Of a DNA stretch of 64,000 nucleotides, positions 8,417-16,662 are shown one piece after another. Under the pieces are notes generated by a model. It saw nothing but the letters and a program-made list of their open reading frames with translations. It ran no database searches and was not told where the DNA came from. A program made the position numbers and the translations under genes. This DNA is from Mycobacteriaceae bacterium (GTDB lineage Bacteria > Actinomycetota > Actinomycetes > Mycobacteriales > Mycobacteriaceae). How positions within the stretch are numbered: the stretch's first letter is position 1; every line of letters starts with the position of its first letter. The stretch is taken from the NCBI GenBank assembly GCA_019245755.1, contig JAFARC010000066.1, positions 124,001-188,000 of the forward strand, given 5' to 3'.

Positions 8417-8761
8417 TTGGCCACCCTGCGCTGCGGTGAGCAGGACCTGCCGCTGACGTTCACCAATGAGTTCCTGGCCCACCTGCAGGTCGCGGTGCAT
8501 CGCCGGTTCGCGCACGCCGGCGGATTCTTCGTAACGGGCACGCACCCGGTGTCCGACGGTCACGAGGCCACCGTCTCGTACTGGCTTGGTCCGACCACTC
8601 CGCTGGTGTTCAGCTATGACATCCGCAACGAGTCGGGAGAACGGATCCCGCCGGTCACGTTGGACCACGAGGAGATTGAGGCGATGCTCGAAGCGATGGA
8701 CCGGCCGGTCGGCGTCCATCTGACCGGCGAGGTGTGGCTGACGTTCCGCGACCGGGTCTAA
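8417..8761 (+). CDS. Conserved hypothetical protein, DUF7882-like
   Basis: The protein has 114 residues from the TTG at 8417, chosen because AAAGGAGAAAG precedes it by a few bases. No ATG or GTG fits as well. The sequence has an N-terminal AHLQVAVHRRFAHAG helix region and a segment TTPLVFSYD. Similar small actinobacterial proteins are sometimes mis-annotated as ATP-dependent ligases (DUF7882). No catalytic motif is visible and no function can be given. Its stop overlaps that of the convergent carbonic-anhydrase-like gene by 4 bp. Confidence 0.65.
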   Translation: MATLRCGEQDLPLTFTNEFLAHLQVAVHRRFAHAGGFFVTGTHPVSDGHEATVSYWLGPTTPLVFSYDIRNESGERIPPVTLDHEEIEAMLEAMDRPVGVHLTGEVWLTFRDRV

Positions 8762-9291
8762 CCCGTTGCGGCCCGGTGGAACTCGATCAGCCGCTGGTAA
8801 ACCTGCGCGTTGTGCCTGTTGCCGGCCAGTTCGGCGTCGGACAGTTCGCGGCGCACCCGCCCCGGTGTCCCGGTCACCAGTGAGCGCGGCGGCACGACGG
8901 TGCCCTGCGGGACCAGGGAGCCGGCGCCGATCAGCGAACCGGCGCCGATGATCGCGCCGTTGAGGATGAGGGCGCCCATCCCGATCAGCACGTTGTCCTC
9001 CACCACGCAGCCGTGCAGCACCGCGTTGTGGCCGAGGCTGACCCCCGCGCCGACGCTGACCGGATACTCGCGATCGACGTGGATGACCACGCCGTCCTGG
9101 ATGTTGCTGCCCGCACCGACGTCGATCGGCTCGGCCTCGGCGCGCAGGGTGGCGGAGTACCAGACGCTGGACCTGGCGCCCAGCGTGACGCCACCGATGA
9201 TGGAGGCGTTGGGCGCGACCCAGGCCTCCTGGTGGATCTGCGGCGTACGCCCGCGGATGGCGATGATCAGCGGCTCAGGCATGCCCGACAT
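8758..9291 (-). CDS. Gamma-carbonic anhydrase family protein
   Basis: This 177-residue left-handed beta-helix protein shows repeated hexapeptides (for example IIGGVTLGARSSVW and NVLIGMGALILNGAII). The zinc-ligand pattern of gamma-carbonic anhydrases is present: a His in VVIHVD, then two in LGHNAVLHGC. The preceding NIQDG segment is also typical. The likely activity is reversible CO2 hydration, although many bacterial members are assigned only as ferripyochelin-binding or PaaY-like hexapeptide proteins. The start is ATG at 9291; an ATG at 9282 is also in frame. It is convergent with the DUF7882-like gene. Confidence 0.85.
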   Translation of the reverse strand: MSGMPEPLIIAIRGRTPQIHQEAWVAPNASIIGGVTLGARSSVWYSATLRAEAEPIDVGAGSNIQDGVVIHVDREYPVSVGAGVSLGHNAVLHGCVVEDNVLIGMGALILNGAIIGAGSLIGAGSLVPQGTVVPPRSLVTGTPGRVRRELSDAELAGNRHNAQVYQRLIEFHRAATG

Positions 9292-9344
9292 CTAAGCAGA
9301 CGGTCGTCGGCGGTTTGCCGGGAGTTGGTTTTCCGGCGCGTCGA

Positions 9345-10145
9345 TCAGCGTGCTTTCCACACCGGCTGGCGCTTCTGCGCAAAGGCCAGTGGGCCCTCCT
9401 TGGCGTCCTCGGACTTCAGCAACGAGCCGAATTCGCGGCTCATCCGCGCCCACTTGGGTTCCTCGTCGGTGATCACGCCGTCGTCGACCCCGCAGGCGAT
9501 GCGCTTGCTGGCCTGCACGGACAGCGGCGCGTTGACGGTGATCCGGCCGGCTAGGGCAAGGGCGGCTTCGAGCGCGGTGCCCTCAGGCACGACGCGGTTG
9601 ATCATTCCCCACTTCAGCGCCTCCGCCGCGGTGATCGGCTCGCCGGTGAAGAGCAGTTCGAAGGCAAGCTTGCGCGGCAGCGCGTCGACGATACGGAAGA
9701 CACCTCCGGCGCCGGCGATTAGCCCGCGCTTGACCTCGGGCAGGCCGAACACGGCGCTCTGGTCGGCCACCACCAGGTCGCTGGCCATCGCGATTTCGGT
9801 GCCGCCGCCCAGCGCGGCGCCGTTCACCGCGGCGATGGTCGGCTTGTCGATGACGTGGTGCACGTAGCCGGCGAACCCCCACTCACCGTGCTCGCGGTGA
9901 TAGAGGTTCTCCCGCCGCGCAATCGCCTTCAGGTCGGCCCCGGCGCAGAACGACTTGTCGCCGGCACCGGTGATCACCACCGCCCACAGGTCGGGGTCCT
10001 GGTGCGCCCGCTCAAGCGCGTCGCCGACGGCGGTGCTGACCGCGCTGTTGACGGCGTTGCGGGCGGCAGGCCGGTTGAGGGTGATCACCAGCACGTTGCC
10101 GCGCTGCTCGACCAGTGCGGCCGGCCCGGCTTCGGTGTTCGTCAC
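9345..10145 (-). CDS. Enoyl-CoA hydratase/crotonase family protein
   Basis: This 266-residue crotonase has both catalytic glutamates: Glu117 in ALGGGTEIAMASD and Glu137 in FGLPEVKRGL. The oxyanion segment FCAGADLK is at residues 67-74. It should hydrate trans-2-enoyl-CoA thioesters. The sequence, with the C-terminal block KEGPLAFAQKRQPVWK, resembles EchA19-like enzymes associated with steroid side-chain or ring catabolism. Its GTG start at 10145 overlaps the upstream thiolase stop (GTGA), so the two are translationally coupled and probably act on the same pathway. Confidence 0.9.
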   Translation of the reverse strand: MTNTEAGPAALVEQRGNVLVITLNRPAARNAVNSAVSTAVGDALERAHQDPDLWAVVITGAGDKSFCAGADLKAIARRENLYHREHGEWGFAGYVHHVIDKPTIAAVNGAALGGGTEIAMASDLVVADQSAVFGLPEVKRGLIAGAGGVFRIVDALPRKLAFELLFTGEPITAAEALKWGMINRVVPEGTALEAALALAGRITVNAPLSVQASKRIACGVDDGVITDEEPKWARMSREFGSLLKSEDAKEGPLAFAQKRQPVWKAR

Positions 10146-11287
10146 AGCAACTCGACGATGGTGGCGTTGGCCTGCCCGCCGCCCTCGCACATGGTTTGCA
10201 GTCCGTATCGAATCCCCTTGTCGCGCATGTGATGGACCATCGTCGTCATGATGCGCGCCCCCGAGCCGCCCAGCGGGTGGCCGAGCGCGATCGCCCCGCC
10301 GTTGGGATTCAGGTTCTTCTCCTCGGCGCCGATGTCGCGCAACCATGCCAGCGGCACCGGCGCGAACGCCTCGTTGACCTCGAACACGCCGATGTCGTCG
10401 ATGCGCAGCCCGGAGCGGTTCAGCGCCTTGTGGGTGGCCGGGATCGGCGCGGTCAGCATGATCACCGGGTCGGCACCGGCCAGCACCGCGGTGTGGATCC
10501 TCGCGATCGGACGCAGACCCAGCGACTTCGCCTTGTCGGCGGTCATCATCAGCAGAGCGGCTGAACCGTCGGAGATCTGCGACGAGTTGCCTGCGTGAAT
10601 GACGCCGTCGTCCTTGAACGCCGGCTTGAGCTGGGCCATCTTGTCCATTGGGGTGCCGCGACGGATGCCCTCGTCGTTGACCACCGGGTTGCCGTCCTGG
10701 TCGATGATCGCAACGATTTGGTCGTCGAACGCACCGGAATCCTGGGCCGCCGCAGCCTTTTCGTGCGAGCCGAGGGAAAACTCGTCCAGCGTCGCCCGGT
10801 CGTATCCCCAGCGCTCGGCGATCATCTCGGCGCCCAGGCCCTGGTTGGGCACAACGCCGTAGCGCTCGATGTACGCCCTCGGGAACGGGTTGCCGCCGCC
10901 GGCCAGCGACGCGCCCATCGGGACCCGGGACATCGACTCGACGCCGCCGGCGACCACCACGTCGTAGTGCCCGGCTACCAGCCCCGCCGCGGCGAAGTGA
11001 ATCGACTGCTGGCTGGATCCGCACTGCCGGTCGACGGTCACACCGGGCACCGTTTCCGGCCAGCCGGCGGCGAGCAGCGATGTGCGGGCGATGTCGATAG
11101 CCTGATCGCCGGCCTGCATCACGCATCCCCAGATGACGTCCTCGACGATCTGCGGGTCCACACCGGCCCGCTCCACCAGCGCGTTGAGCACCTGTGCGGA
11201 CAGCTCGGCGGGGTGGACCCCGCAGAGGCCGCCGTTGCGCTTGCCGATCGGTGAACGCACCGCTTCGACGATTACCGCTTCAGCCAT
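10142..11287 (-). CDS. Acetyl-CoA acyltransferase (thiolase), FadA6-like
   Basis: This 381-residue degradative thiolase has nucleophile Cys89 in DRQCGSSQQ, the signature NPNGGAIALGHPLGGSG near the C-terminus, and the second catalytic cysteine in CEGGGQAN. It resembles the FadA5/FadA6 group that cleaves 3-ketoacyl-CoA intermediates of steroid breakdown. It is first in an operon with the crotonase at 9345-10145. The ATG at 11287 is preceded by GAAGGAGA. A perfect inverted repeat at 11301-11319 lies just upstream. The exact substrate cannot be read from sequence. Confidence 0.92.
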   Translation of the reverse strand: MAEAVIVEAVRSPIGKRNGGLCGVHPAELSAQVLNALVERAGVDPQIVEDVIWGCVMQAGDQAIDIARTSLLAAGWPETVPGVTVDRQCGSSQQSIHFAAAGLVAGHYDVVVAGGVESMSRVPMGASLAGGGNPFPRAYIERYGVVPNQGLGAEMIAERWGYDRATLDEFSLGSHEKAAAAQDSGAFDDQIVAIIDQDGNPVVNDEGIRRGTPMDKMAQLKPAFKDDGVIHAGNSSQISDGSAALLMMTADKAKSLGLRPIARIHTAVLAGADPVIMLTAPIPATHKALNRSGLRIDDIGVFEVNEAFAPVPLAWLRDIGAEEKNLNPNGGAIALGHPLGGSGARIMTTMVHHMRDKGIRYGLQTMCEGGGQANATIVELL

Positions 11288-11300
11288 GGACGTCTCCTTC

Positions 11301-11319
11301 GTGAAATGTCGATTTTCAC
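11301..11319. promoter_or_regulatory. Inverted repeat upstream of the thiolase-crotonase operon
   Basis: GTGAAA and TTTCAC are perfect 6-bp arms around a 7-bp spacer, ending 14 bp before the thiolase ATG. The site overlaps the expected promoter or leader and is a candidate repressor operator. It does not match the KstR consensus. Confidence 0.45.
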
Positions 11320-11402
11320 CATGAATTGTTGACCACCGCCGCCCGGGCCGGTGAACCGGGCCGGATTCGGCTGCGTGGCCCGGTCACCTCTGACAACCTG
11401 GA

Positions 11403-12839
11403 ATGGACGTGACCACCGCTCTTCAGCGCGCCTTCGCGGCGAACTCACCGCGGCTGTCACCGCGCGGCACCCCCGCCGCCGGGTGGCTGATTCACCTCGC
11501 GGTGATAGCGCTGTGGGCGGCGTTGTTCGCGCAGGCGTTTGTGGGGGTCGGCGCCGGGTTCTGGTCGATCGGTATCGCCTACCTCGGTTACGACACGCTG
11601 TTGTCGATGTTCGTGCTGTGGCAGACCGTGCCGATGCTGCGCACCCGGCCGTCCCCGGCCCGGCTCGCCGCGCCCACGGTCGCGGTGCTGATCGCGGCCT
11701 ACAACGAAGCCGCCGTACTGCCGGCCACCGTGCGTTCGGTGCTGGCGCAGACCGACCCGGTGGACGTGATCGTGATCGCCGACGACGGCTCAGTTGATCA
11801 CACGGCCGCGGTGCTGGCGGCATGTTTCGGGCTGTCCGCGCCGGCGATGGGTGCGCTCAGCGAGCCCGCCCGCCACGATCCACGGCTGCGGTGGCTGCGA
11901 CTTGCACACGCCGGCAAGGCCGTTGCGCTCAACGGCGCCCTGCTGGCGGTCGACACCGACGTGGTGATCACGATGGACGCCGACACCCTTCCGGCGCGTG
12001 ACGCGGTCGCCGCGATCCGGCGGGCGTTCGCCGACGACCCGCGGCTCGTCGTGGCCGGCGGTGTGCTGATCCCGGCGTGCGGGTCGGCTCTGCGCAACCG
12101 GGTTCTGCAGTGCTTCCAAACCTACGAGTACATGCGCAATTTCTTGTCGCGCTACGCCTGGATGCGGGTCAACAGCCTGCTGCTGATCTCCGGTGCGTTC
12201 GCCGGGTTCCGCCGTGCCGCCGTGCTGACGGTCGGTGGCTTCGACCCCGATTGCCTCGTCGAGGACTACGAGCTGATCCACCGGTTGCACCGCCGCAGCC
12301 GCGACGACCGGCTCGGCTGGCGGGTTGAGGTCGTGGGCCGGGCCGTCGCGCGAACCGACGCGCCGGGCACCATCGTGGGATTCCTGCGTCAGCGCCGCCG
12401 CTGGTTCGGCGGCTTCCTGCAGACGCAGTACTGGAACCGCGACGTGACCGGCAATCCCCGCTACGGCTGGCTGGGGCTGGCCATGATGCCGGTGAAGGCG
12501 GTGGACACCGTGCAGCCGGTGTACGGGCTGACCGCGTTGGTGTTGCTGGTCGTGCTGGCGGCCACCGGCAATGTCGCGGTGCTGGTACCGGTCGGGGCGA
12601 TCGTGCTGGCCAAGCTCATCTTCGACGTGCTTGCGTACCTGTGGAGCATTCACTTGTACCGATGCTGGACGGGCCGCCGCGACAGCACCCACGTCGGCTA
12701 CGCGCTGCTGGCGGCGGTGTGTGAACCGTTCAGCTTCATCCCGCTGCTGCATACCGGCGCCCTGCTGGGCTGGTGGCAGTTCCTCACCGGCCGCCACACT
12801 TGGGTACCGCAGCGCCGGACGGCCTTGACTACTTGGTGA
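11403..12839 (+). CDS. Membrane-bound processive-type GT2 glycosyltransferase
   Basis: The 478-residue protein has two N-terminal membrane segments, a cytosolic family-2 glycosyltransferase domain, and about three C-terminal membrane segments. Catalytic motifs are in order: DDGS at residues 127-130, DAD at 192-194, ED at 287-288 and QRRRW at 330-334. The last motif is typical of processive synthases such as PgaC, hyaluronan or cellulose synthase. It probably polymerises or transfers sugars from a nucleotide donor across the membrane; donor and product are unknown. I recall no counterpart at this place in H37Rv. Its 3' end overlaps the DUF3556 gene by 11 bp. Confidence 0.88.
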   Translation: MDVTTALQRAFAANSPRLSPRGTPAAGWLIHLAVIALWAALFAQAFVGVGAGFWSIGIAYLGYDTLLSMFVLWQTVPMLRTRPSPARLAAPTVAVLIAAYNEAAVLPATVRSVLAQTDPVDVIVIADDGSVDHTAAVLAACFGLSAPAMGALSEPARHDPRLRWLRLAHAGKAVALNGALLAVDTDVVITMDADTLPARDAVAAIRRAFADDPRLVVAGGVLIPACGSALRNRVLQCFQTYEYMRNFLSRYAWMRVNSLLLISGAFAGFRRAAVLTVGGFDPDCLVEDYELIHRLHRRSRDDRLGWRVEVVGRAVARTDAPGTIVGFLRQRRRWFGGFLQTQYWNRDVTGNPRYGWLGLAMMPVKAVDTVQPVYGLTALVLLVVLAATGNVAVLVPVGAIVLAKLIFDVLAYLWSIHLYRCWTGRRDSTHVGYALLAAVCEPFSFIPLLHTGALLGWWQFLTGRHTWVPQRRTALTTW

Positions 12840-14565
12840 CCGTCGCGTCGTAGACGTGAACCGGCACGTCGTCGTCCCACGGCTGGCGCACCACCATGTC
12901 GGCGACCTTGACGCAACCGCGCTCGAATTCACCGGTCGCCGCGTCGACAAGCCGGTACTCCTGGGTCTGCTTGTGGATCGGCTGCGCGTCGAGCAGCACG
13001 ATGCGCACCTCGCCGGGTTCGAAACCGCAGCGCTGTTGCATCGCGGCGATCAGCTGCTCGTTGTGCATGTGCCCGTCACCGAAGTTCCAGCCGATGGCGG
13101 TGCTGCAGATGCGCTCGCCGTCGGTGACGGCGTAGTCGTCCTCGTTCTGTCCGGCCATCGCGCGGTGGGCTAGGGTGAACAGCGCTTTTCCGTGGGTGTT
13201 GAACGCCCGGAACGCGTAGCCCAGGTAGATGGGGATCTGCGCGGCCTCCTTGCTGCCGTAGAACCGCTCGAGTTGGGCCTGCGGCATGCCGGCGATGGCG
13301 ACGATCCCCCGGCTGATCTTCTCGGCGGCCGCGGGCTTGATACACCACAGCGTGGTGTCCCAGTTGCCGGCGTAGTACCGCATGCCGGGCAGAAACGAGA
13401 TTTTGCGCGGGAACAGGTTGCCCAGCGCGACCGTCCCCGCGACAACGGCGAACAGGATCGCGACGGGCACCGGGTTGTTCAGGTCGCCCAGGCCGAGCTT
13501 CGCGTGTGCGACGAAGAGGCTGAGAACGCCGAAGATCATGAACACGTTCCACTCCAGCGGCACGCCCATCGGGATGGCGGTCAGGATCGCCAGGTGGAAG
13601 CACACCATCACGACAGCGGCCACCGCGGTGAGCCACCCGCCGCGGGAGAAGAACAGCACCAGCGGCACGCCCATCTCCACGACGGTGCCGCCGTGGGCGA
13701 AGATCCGCGACAGCCGGCCGGGCCGTAGGTCGTCGGGGAACTTCTCGAAGAACATCCGCTTGATGAACCGGGGACGGAAGACCGGGCTGTTGGACATCAT
13801 CGTGGACACCACGAACGGGAAGTGCTTGTTGAGCTTGGAGGTCGCCGCGCCCATCCAGATCACGACGAACACCACCTTGCTCGCGATGACGATGTCGACG
13901 CCGGTGAACACGAACGTGACCGCCAGCGTGGCGTAGACCTCGCCGCGCGCGGCGAGGAAGATCACCTTGTCGCGCAGGCCCAAAACGCCGAGGATTGCCA
14001 GTATCGCCACGATCTGCCACTTCGGCAGGACGCCCACTGTGGTGTGCAGCGCCGGTATTGAACCGGTGCCGTCGGATACCAGCGCCCACAGCAGCATCGC
14101 CAGCAGCGCGGCGTACAGCGCGGCGTCGACCGGCGTGCGTGCGGTGCCGCTCGTGAGCGGAATTCGTCGCGGCCATGGCGGGAGCCGGATCGTGCTGGGC
14201 CGCAACCAGTACAGGATCGAGCCCATCGGCGGGAAGAAGCGGTTGTTGAGCGGGCCGAAGCCGCAGCCGAGCCCGATGACTTCGAACAGCATCGTGTACA
14301 GCACGACCTTTTCGAACACGATCGGCTCCGACCACCACGACGCGATGTTGGTGAAACCGTCGATGCCCTTGGTCGTCAGGGCGAACAGCCAACCGAAAAG
14401 GATGTAGAGCAGGATCTTGACCACGTAGAACAGGTGCAGCGCGACCGGCGTCCCGAAACCCACCTCGGCCCAGTGCCTGGCCATTGGGCGGATCTTTTCG
14501 CCGCGGGTGCCCTTGCTCCATTCGGCCATATCCAGGACGGGCAGATCGGGCTTCAGAAATCCCAT
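12829..14565 (-). CDS. DUF3556 multi-pass membrane protein
   Basis: This 578-residue protein begins MGFLKPDLPVLDM and has about nine hydrophobic segments up to residue ~380, followed by a soluble C-terminal part. The N-terminal pattern is that of the mycobacterial DUF3556 transmembrane proteins, whose function is unknown. The ATG at 14565 is preferred to a TTG at 14571. A -10 hexamer ends 6 bases before it, implying a leaderless transcript. A palindrome matching the KstR motif lies right at the promoter, which ties the gene to steroid or lipid-responsive control. Confidence 0.82.
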   Translation of the reverse strand: MGFLKPDLPVLDMAEWSKGTRGEKIRPMARHWAEVGFGTPVALHLFYVVKILLYILFGWLFALTTKGIDGFTNIASWWSEPIVFEKVVLYTMLFEVIGLGCGFGPLNNRFFPPMGSILYWLRPSTIRLPPWPRRIPLTSGTARTPVDAALYAALLAMLLWALVSDGTGSIPALHTTVGVLPKWQIVAILAILGVLGLRDKVIFLAARGEVYATLAVTFVFTGVDIVIASKVVFVVIWMGAATSKLNKHFPFVVSTMMSNSPVFRPRFIKRMFFEKFPDDLRPGRLSRIFAHGGTVVEMGVPLVLFFSRGGWLTAVAAVVMVCFHLAILTAIPMGVPLEWNVFMIFGVLSLFVAHAKLGLGDLNNPVPVAILFAVVAGTVALGNLFPRKISFLPGMRYYAGNWDTTLWCIKPAAAEKISRGIVAIAGMPQAQLERFYGSKEAAQIPIYLGYAFRAFNTHGKALFTLAHRAMAGQNEDDYAVTDGERICSTAIGWNFGDGHMHNEQLIAAMQQRCGFEPGEVRIVLLDAQPIHKQTQEYRLVDAATGEFERGCVKVADMVVRQPWDDDVPVHVYDATVTK

Positions 14566-14571
14566 GGACAA

Positions 14572-14577
14572 AATCTA
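14572..14577 (-). promoter_or_regulatory. -10 hexamer of the DUF3556 gene (leaderless)
   Basis: On the minus strand TAGATT fits TANNNT and ends 6 bases before the ATG at 14565. Its first three bases are the end of the KstR-type palindrome, so repressor binding would cover the -10 element. Confidence 0.55.
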
Positions 14578-14590
14578 GAACGCGTTCTAG
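14575..14590. promoter_or_regulatory. KstR-type operator, perfect 16-bp palindrome
   Basis: CTAGAACGCGTTCTAG is fully self-complementary. Its inner 14 bases match the published KstR consensus TnnAACnnGTTnnA at every fixed position. KstR is the TetR repressor of mycobacterial cholesterol catabolism genes. The site overlaps the -10 hexamer of the DUF3556 gene. Confidence 0.75.
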
Positions 14591-14611
14591 TCCTGCGACT
14601 AGGGTTCTTCG

Positions 14612-15958
14612 TCAGGGCCTGCGTCGGCTTCTCTTTTTGCGCTTGGCCCGCAGCTGCGTGACGCCGTAGACGATGCCGTCGGCGATCTCCTCGATGCCGG
14701 TGACTCGGTCGGGGCACGCGCACACGGTAACGCATGCGGCTTGGTCGTGTAACACCTGCGAGATGCTCAGCCCGGCGCCCTCCGTCAGCGGCGGGACCGC
14801 GTGGATGGCCGCTACCGGCGCGCCGGCGCAGTACACCGGCAGCCGAGGCCCTTGGATCGTCGCCGCAACGCCGTGGGCGACGGGGCGCAGCCGCCGTGAC
14901 AGCTCCAGGCGGGTGTAGACCTGCATGCCGGTGTGCAGCAGGTTCGGTGGTACCAACTGCGCGACACCCCCGATGGCGGAGTGTGTTTCGCGCCGTCGGC
15001 CGGCGTGGCATTCCCGCAGCACCTGGGCGGGGTCCGCGTGCTGCACCGGGAGGCGCACGCGTACCGGTGTCGGTGAGGCCAAGAACTGCATCGCCAGGGG
15101 ATGCTCCGGCACCTCGGCGTGACGCTGCAGCCAGGTGCGCAGCGACAGTGTGCAGGCGGCCAGGAAGACATCGTCGGAGCTGACGTCGAGGGCGTCGGCG
15201 ATCGCGTCGATGTCCGCGCGCCGCAGCTCGGAGAACGCCACCTCACGCTGCGGGCTCAGCGGGTCGTTGAACGCCGTCCTGGGCACCGGTGCGTCGCCGT
15301 TGCCGCCCCGCAGTCTGTCGGCGACCGACCGCACCAGGGTCGGCAACCCTTGTCCGGCCAGCCGGGCACCGGCGAGCTGGTTGCCGGTCAACTCTGCGGC
15401 GGTGTCGGCGACAAGGTCGGCCAGCGACGGCGACTTGCCGAGGCCGGGCTCGGGCGGCAGACAGCTGGCGGGGTCGTCGTCGGCTGTGGCGGTCACCAGC
15501 CGGGTGAGGATCGCCGCCAGGCCGTCGACGCCGCCGACGATCGCCCGCGAGACCTTGAGGGCCAGCGCCCACCGGCCACCCGCGAGGCCTTCGATGCTCC
15601 ACGCCTGCCACAGCGGCTTGTGTCTGACCATGGGACGGGTGGTGAGTTTGGCGACGATGTCGGCGAATTCGCCCGTTCCGCCGGGCGGCGGCACCGCCAG
15701 CTTGTGCAGCTGTCGCGACGGGTCGAAGTCGGCGACCTCGGCCCACACCGGTTGGCCCAGTCCCAGTGGCTTGGCGAACAGGCGGCTGCGAAAGCGCGCC
15801 AGCCGCGGAAGCGACGACCCGGCCAGTTCGTGCAGTCGCTGGTGGCTGACCGCATCGGATGCTTCCATCACGATCAGCACGACGTAATGTGCAGGGGTGG
15901 TCGGCGTCTCGGTGTTCAGCGCCAGCGCGTGCGCGCCGGACAACCTCTGCCACGCCAT
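14612..15958 (-). CDS. WS/DGAT-type acyltransferase homologue lacking the catalytic histidines
   Basis: This 448-residue protein has the length and layout of wax ester synthase/acyl-CoA:diacylglycerol acyltransferases. The HHxxxDG active-site motif is degenerate: the aligned residues are Ile140, Val141, then Asp145 and Gly146 (IVGGVDG). With no histidine base it is probably not an ordinary acyltransferase; a binding or regulatory role, or altered chemistry, is possible. The C-terminal tail is strongly basic (RAKRKKRSRRRP). The ATG at 15958 follows GGGGAGGG, a strong ribosome site. A second, better-preserved homologue lies 0.7 kb away. Confidence 0.78.
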   Translation of the reverse strand: MAWQRLSGAHALALNTETPTTPAHYVVLIVMEASDAVSHQRLHELAGSSLPRLARFRSRLFAKPLGLGQPVWAEVADFDPSRQLHKLAVPPPGGTGEFADIVAKLTTRPMVRHKPLWQAWSIEGLAGGRWALALKVSRAIVGGVDGLAAILTRLVTATADDDPASCLPPEPGLGKSPSLADLVADTAAELTGNQLAGARLAGQGLPTLVRSVADRLRGGNGDAPVPRTAFNDPLSPQREVAFSELRRADIDAIADALDVSSDDVFLAACTLSLRTWLQRHAEVPEHPLAMQFLASPTPVRVRLPVQHADPAQVLRECHAGRRRETHSAIGGVAQLVPPNLLHTGMQVYTRLELSRRLRPVAHGVAATIQGPRLPVYCAGAPVAAIHAVPPLTEGAGLSISQVLHDQAACVTVCACPDRVTGIEEIADGIVYGVTQLRAKRKKRSRRRP

Positions 15959-16040
15959 CGGGCCCTCCCCTGCCAGCCCTGATCTCTGTGCCGTGCTTCA
16001 CGGTACGCGTCCGGCTCGGCCGGGCTGAGACAATGGCCCG

Positions 16041-16658
16041 ATGACCGCGATGCAGATGGCCCGCCAGGAACGCGAGGATCTTGCTGCCCTGTTGACCGAG
16101 CTGTTACCCGCCCAGTGGGACATGCCGACGTTGTGCGAGCGCTGGCGCGTGCGTGACGTGGTAGCGCACGTGATCAGCTATGACGACCTCGGTCGTGTCC
16201 AGCTGGCGCGGCGCTTCCTCGCCGGCGGGCTCTCGATTGACCGGATCAACGCGTTGGGCGTCGCGGACTATGCCCGGTTTTCGCCGGCGGAGCTACTCGA
16301 CGCGGTGCGCGCACATCTGCAACCTCGCGGCCTGACAGCGGGTTTGGGCGGCATGATTGCGTTGGTGGACGGCATGATCCACCAGCAGGACATCCGGCGA
16401 TCGTTGGGGATCGACCGCGCGATTCCGCCGGACCGCCTTCGCGCCGCGCTGGATTTCGCGCGTTATGCACCGCTGATCAGGGGCGCCTGGTACGCCCGCG
16501 GGCTGCGGCTGGTGGCGACCGATGTCGATTGGTCGCACGGCCGGGGCCCGGACGTGCGCGGCGGCGGTGAGGCGCTGCTGATGGCCATGGCCGGACGCAA
16601 GGCGGCGCTCGATGATCTCACCGGACCGGGGCAGCACAGGTTGGCGCGTCAGCTGTGA
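16041..16658 (+). CDS. Maleylpyruvate isomerase-family (DinB-fold) mycothiol-dependent enzyme
   Basis: This 205-residue protein shows the MDMPI/DinB-like pattern: an N-terminal helix with LLPAQWDMPTLCERW, then VRDVVAHVISYDD, and later MIHQQDIRRSL. The two histidines in VAHV and IHQQD are in the places of divalent-metal ligands. Family members use mycothiol as cofactor for isomerisation or detoxification reactions, which fits a mycobacterium. The exact substrate is unknown. It ends 4 bp from the convergent acyltransferase gene. Confidence 0.75.
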   Translation: MTAMQMARQEREDLAALLTELLPAQWDMPTLCERWRVRDVVAHVISYDDLGRVQLARRFLAGGLSIDRINALGVADYARFSPAELLDAVRAHLQPRGLTAGLGGMIALVDGMIHQQDIRRSLGIDRAIPPDRLRAALDFARYAPLIRGAWYARGLRLVATDVDWSHGRGPDVRGGGEALLMAMAGRKAALDDLTGPGQHRLARQL

Positions 16659-16662
16659 TGGG

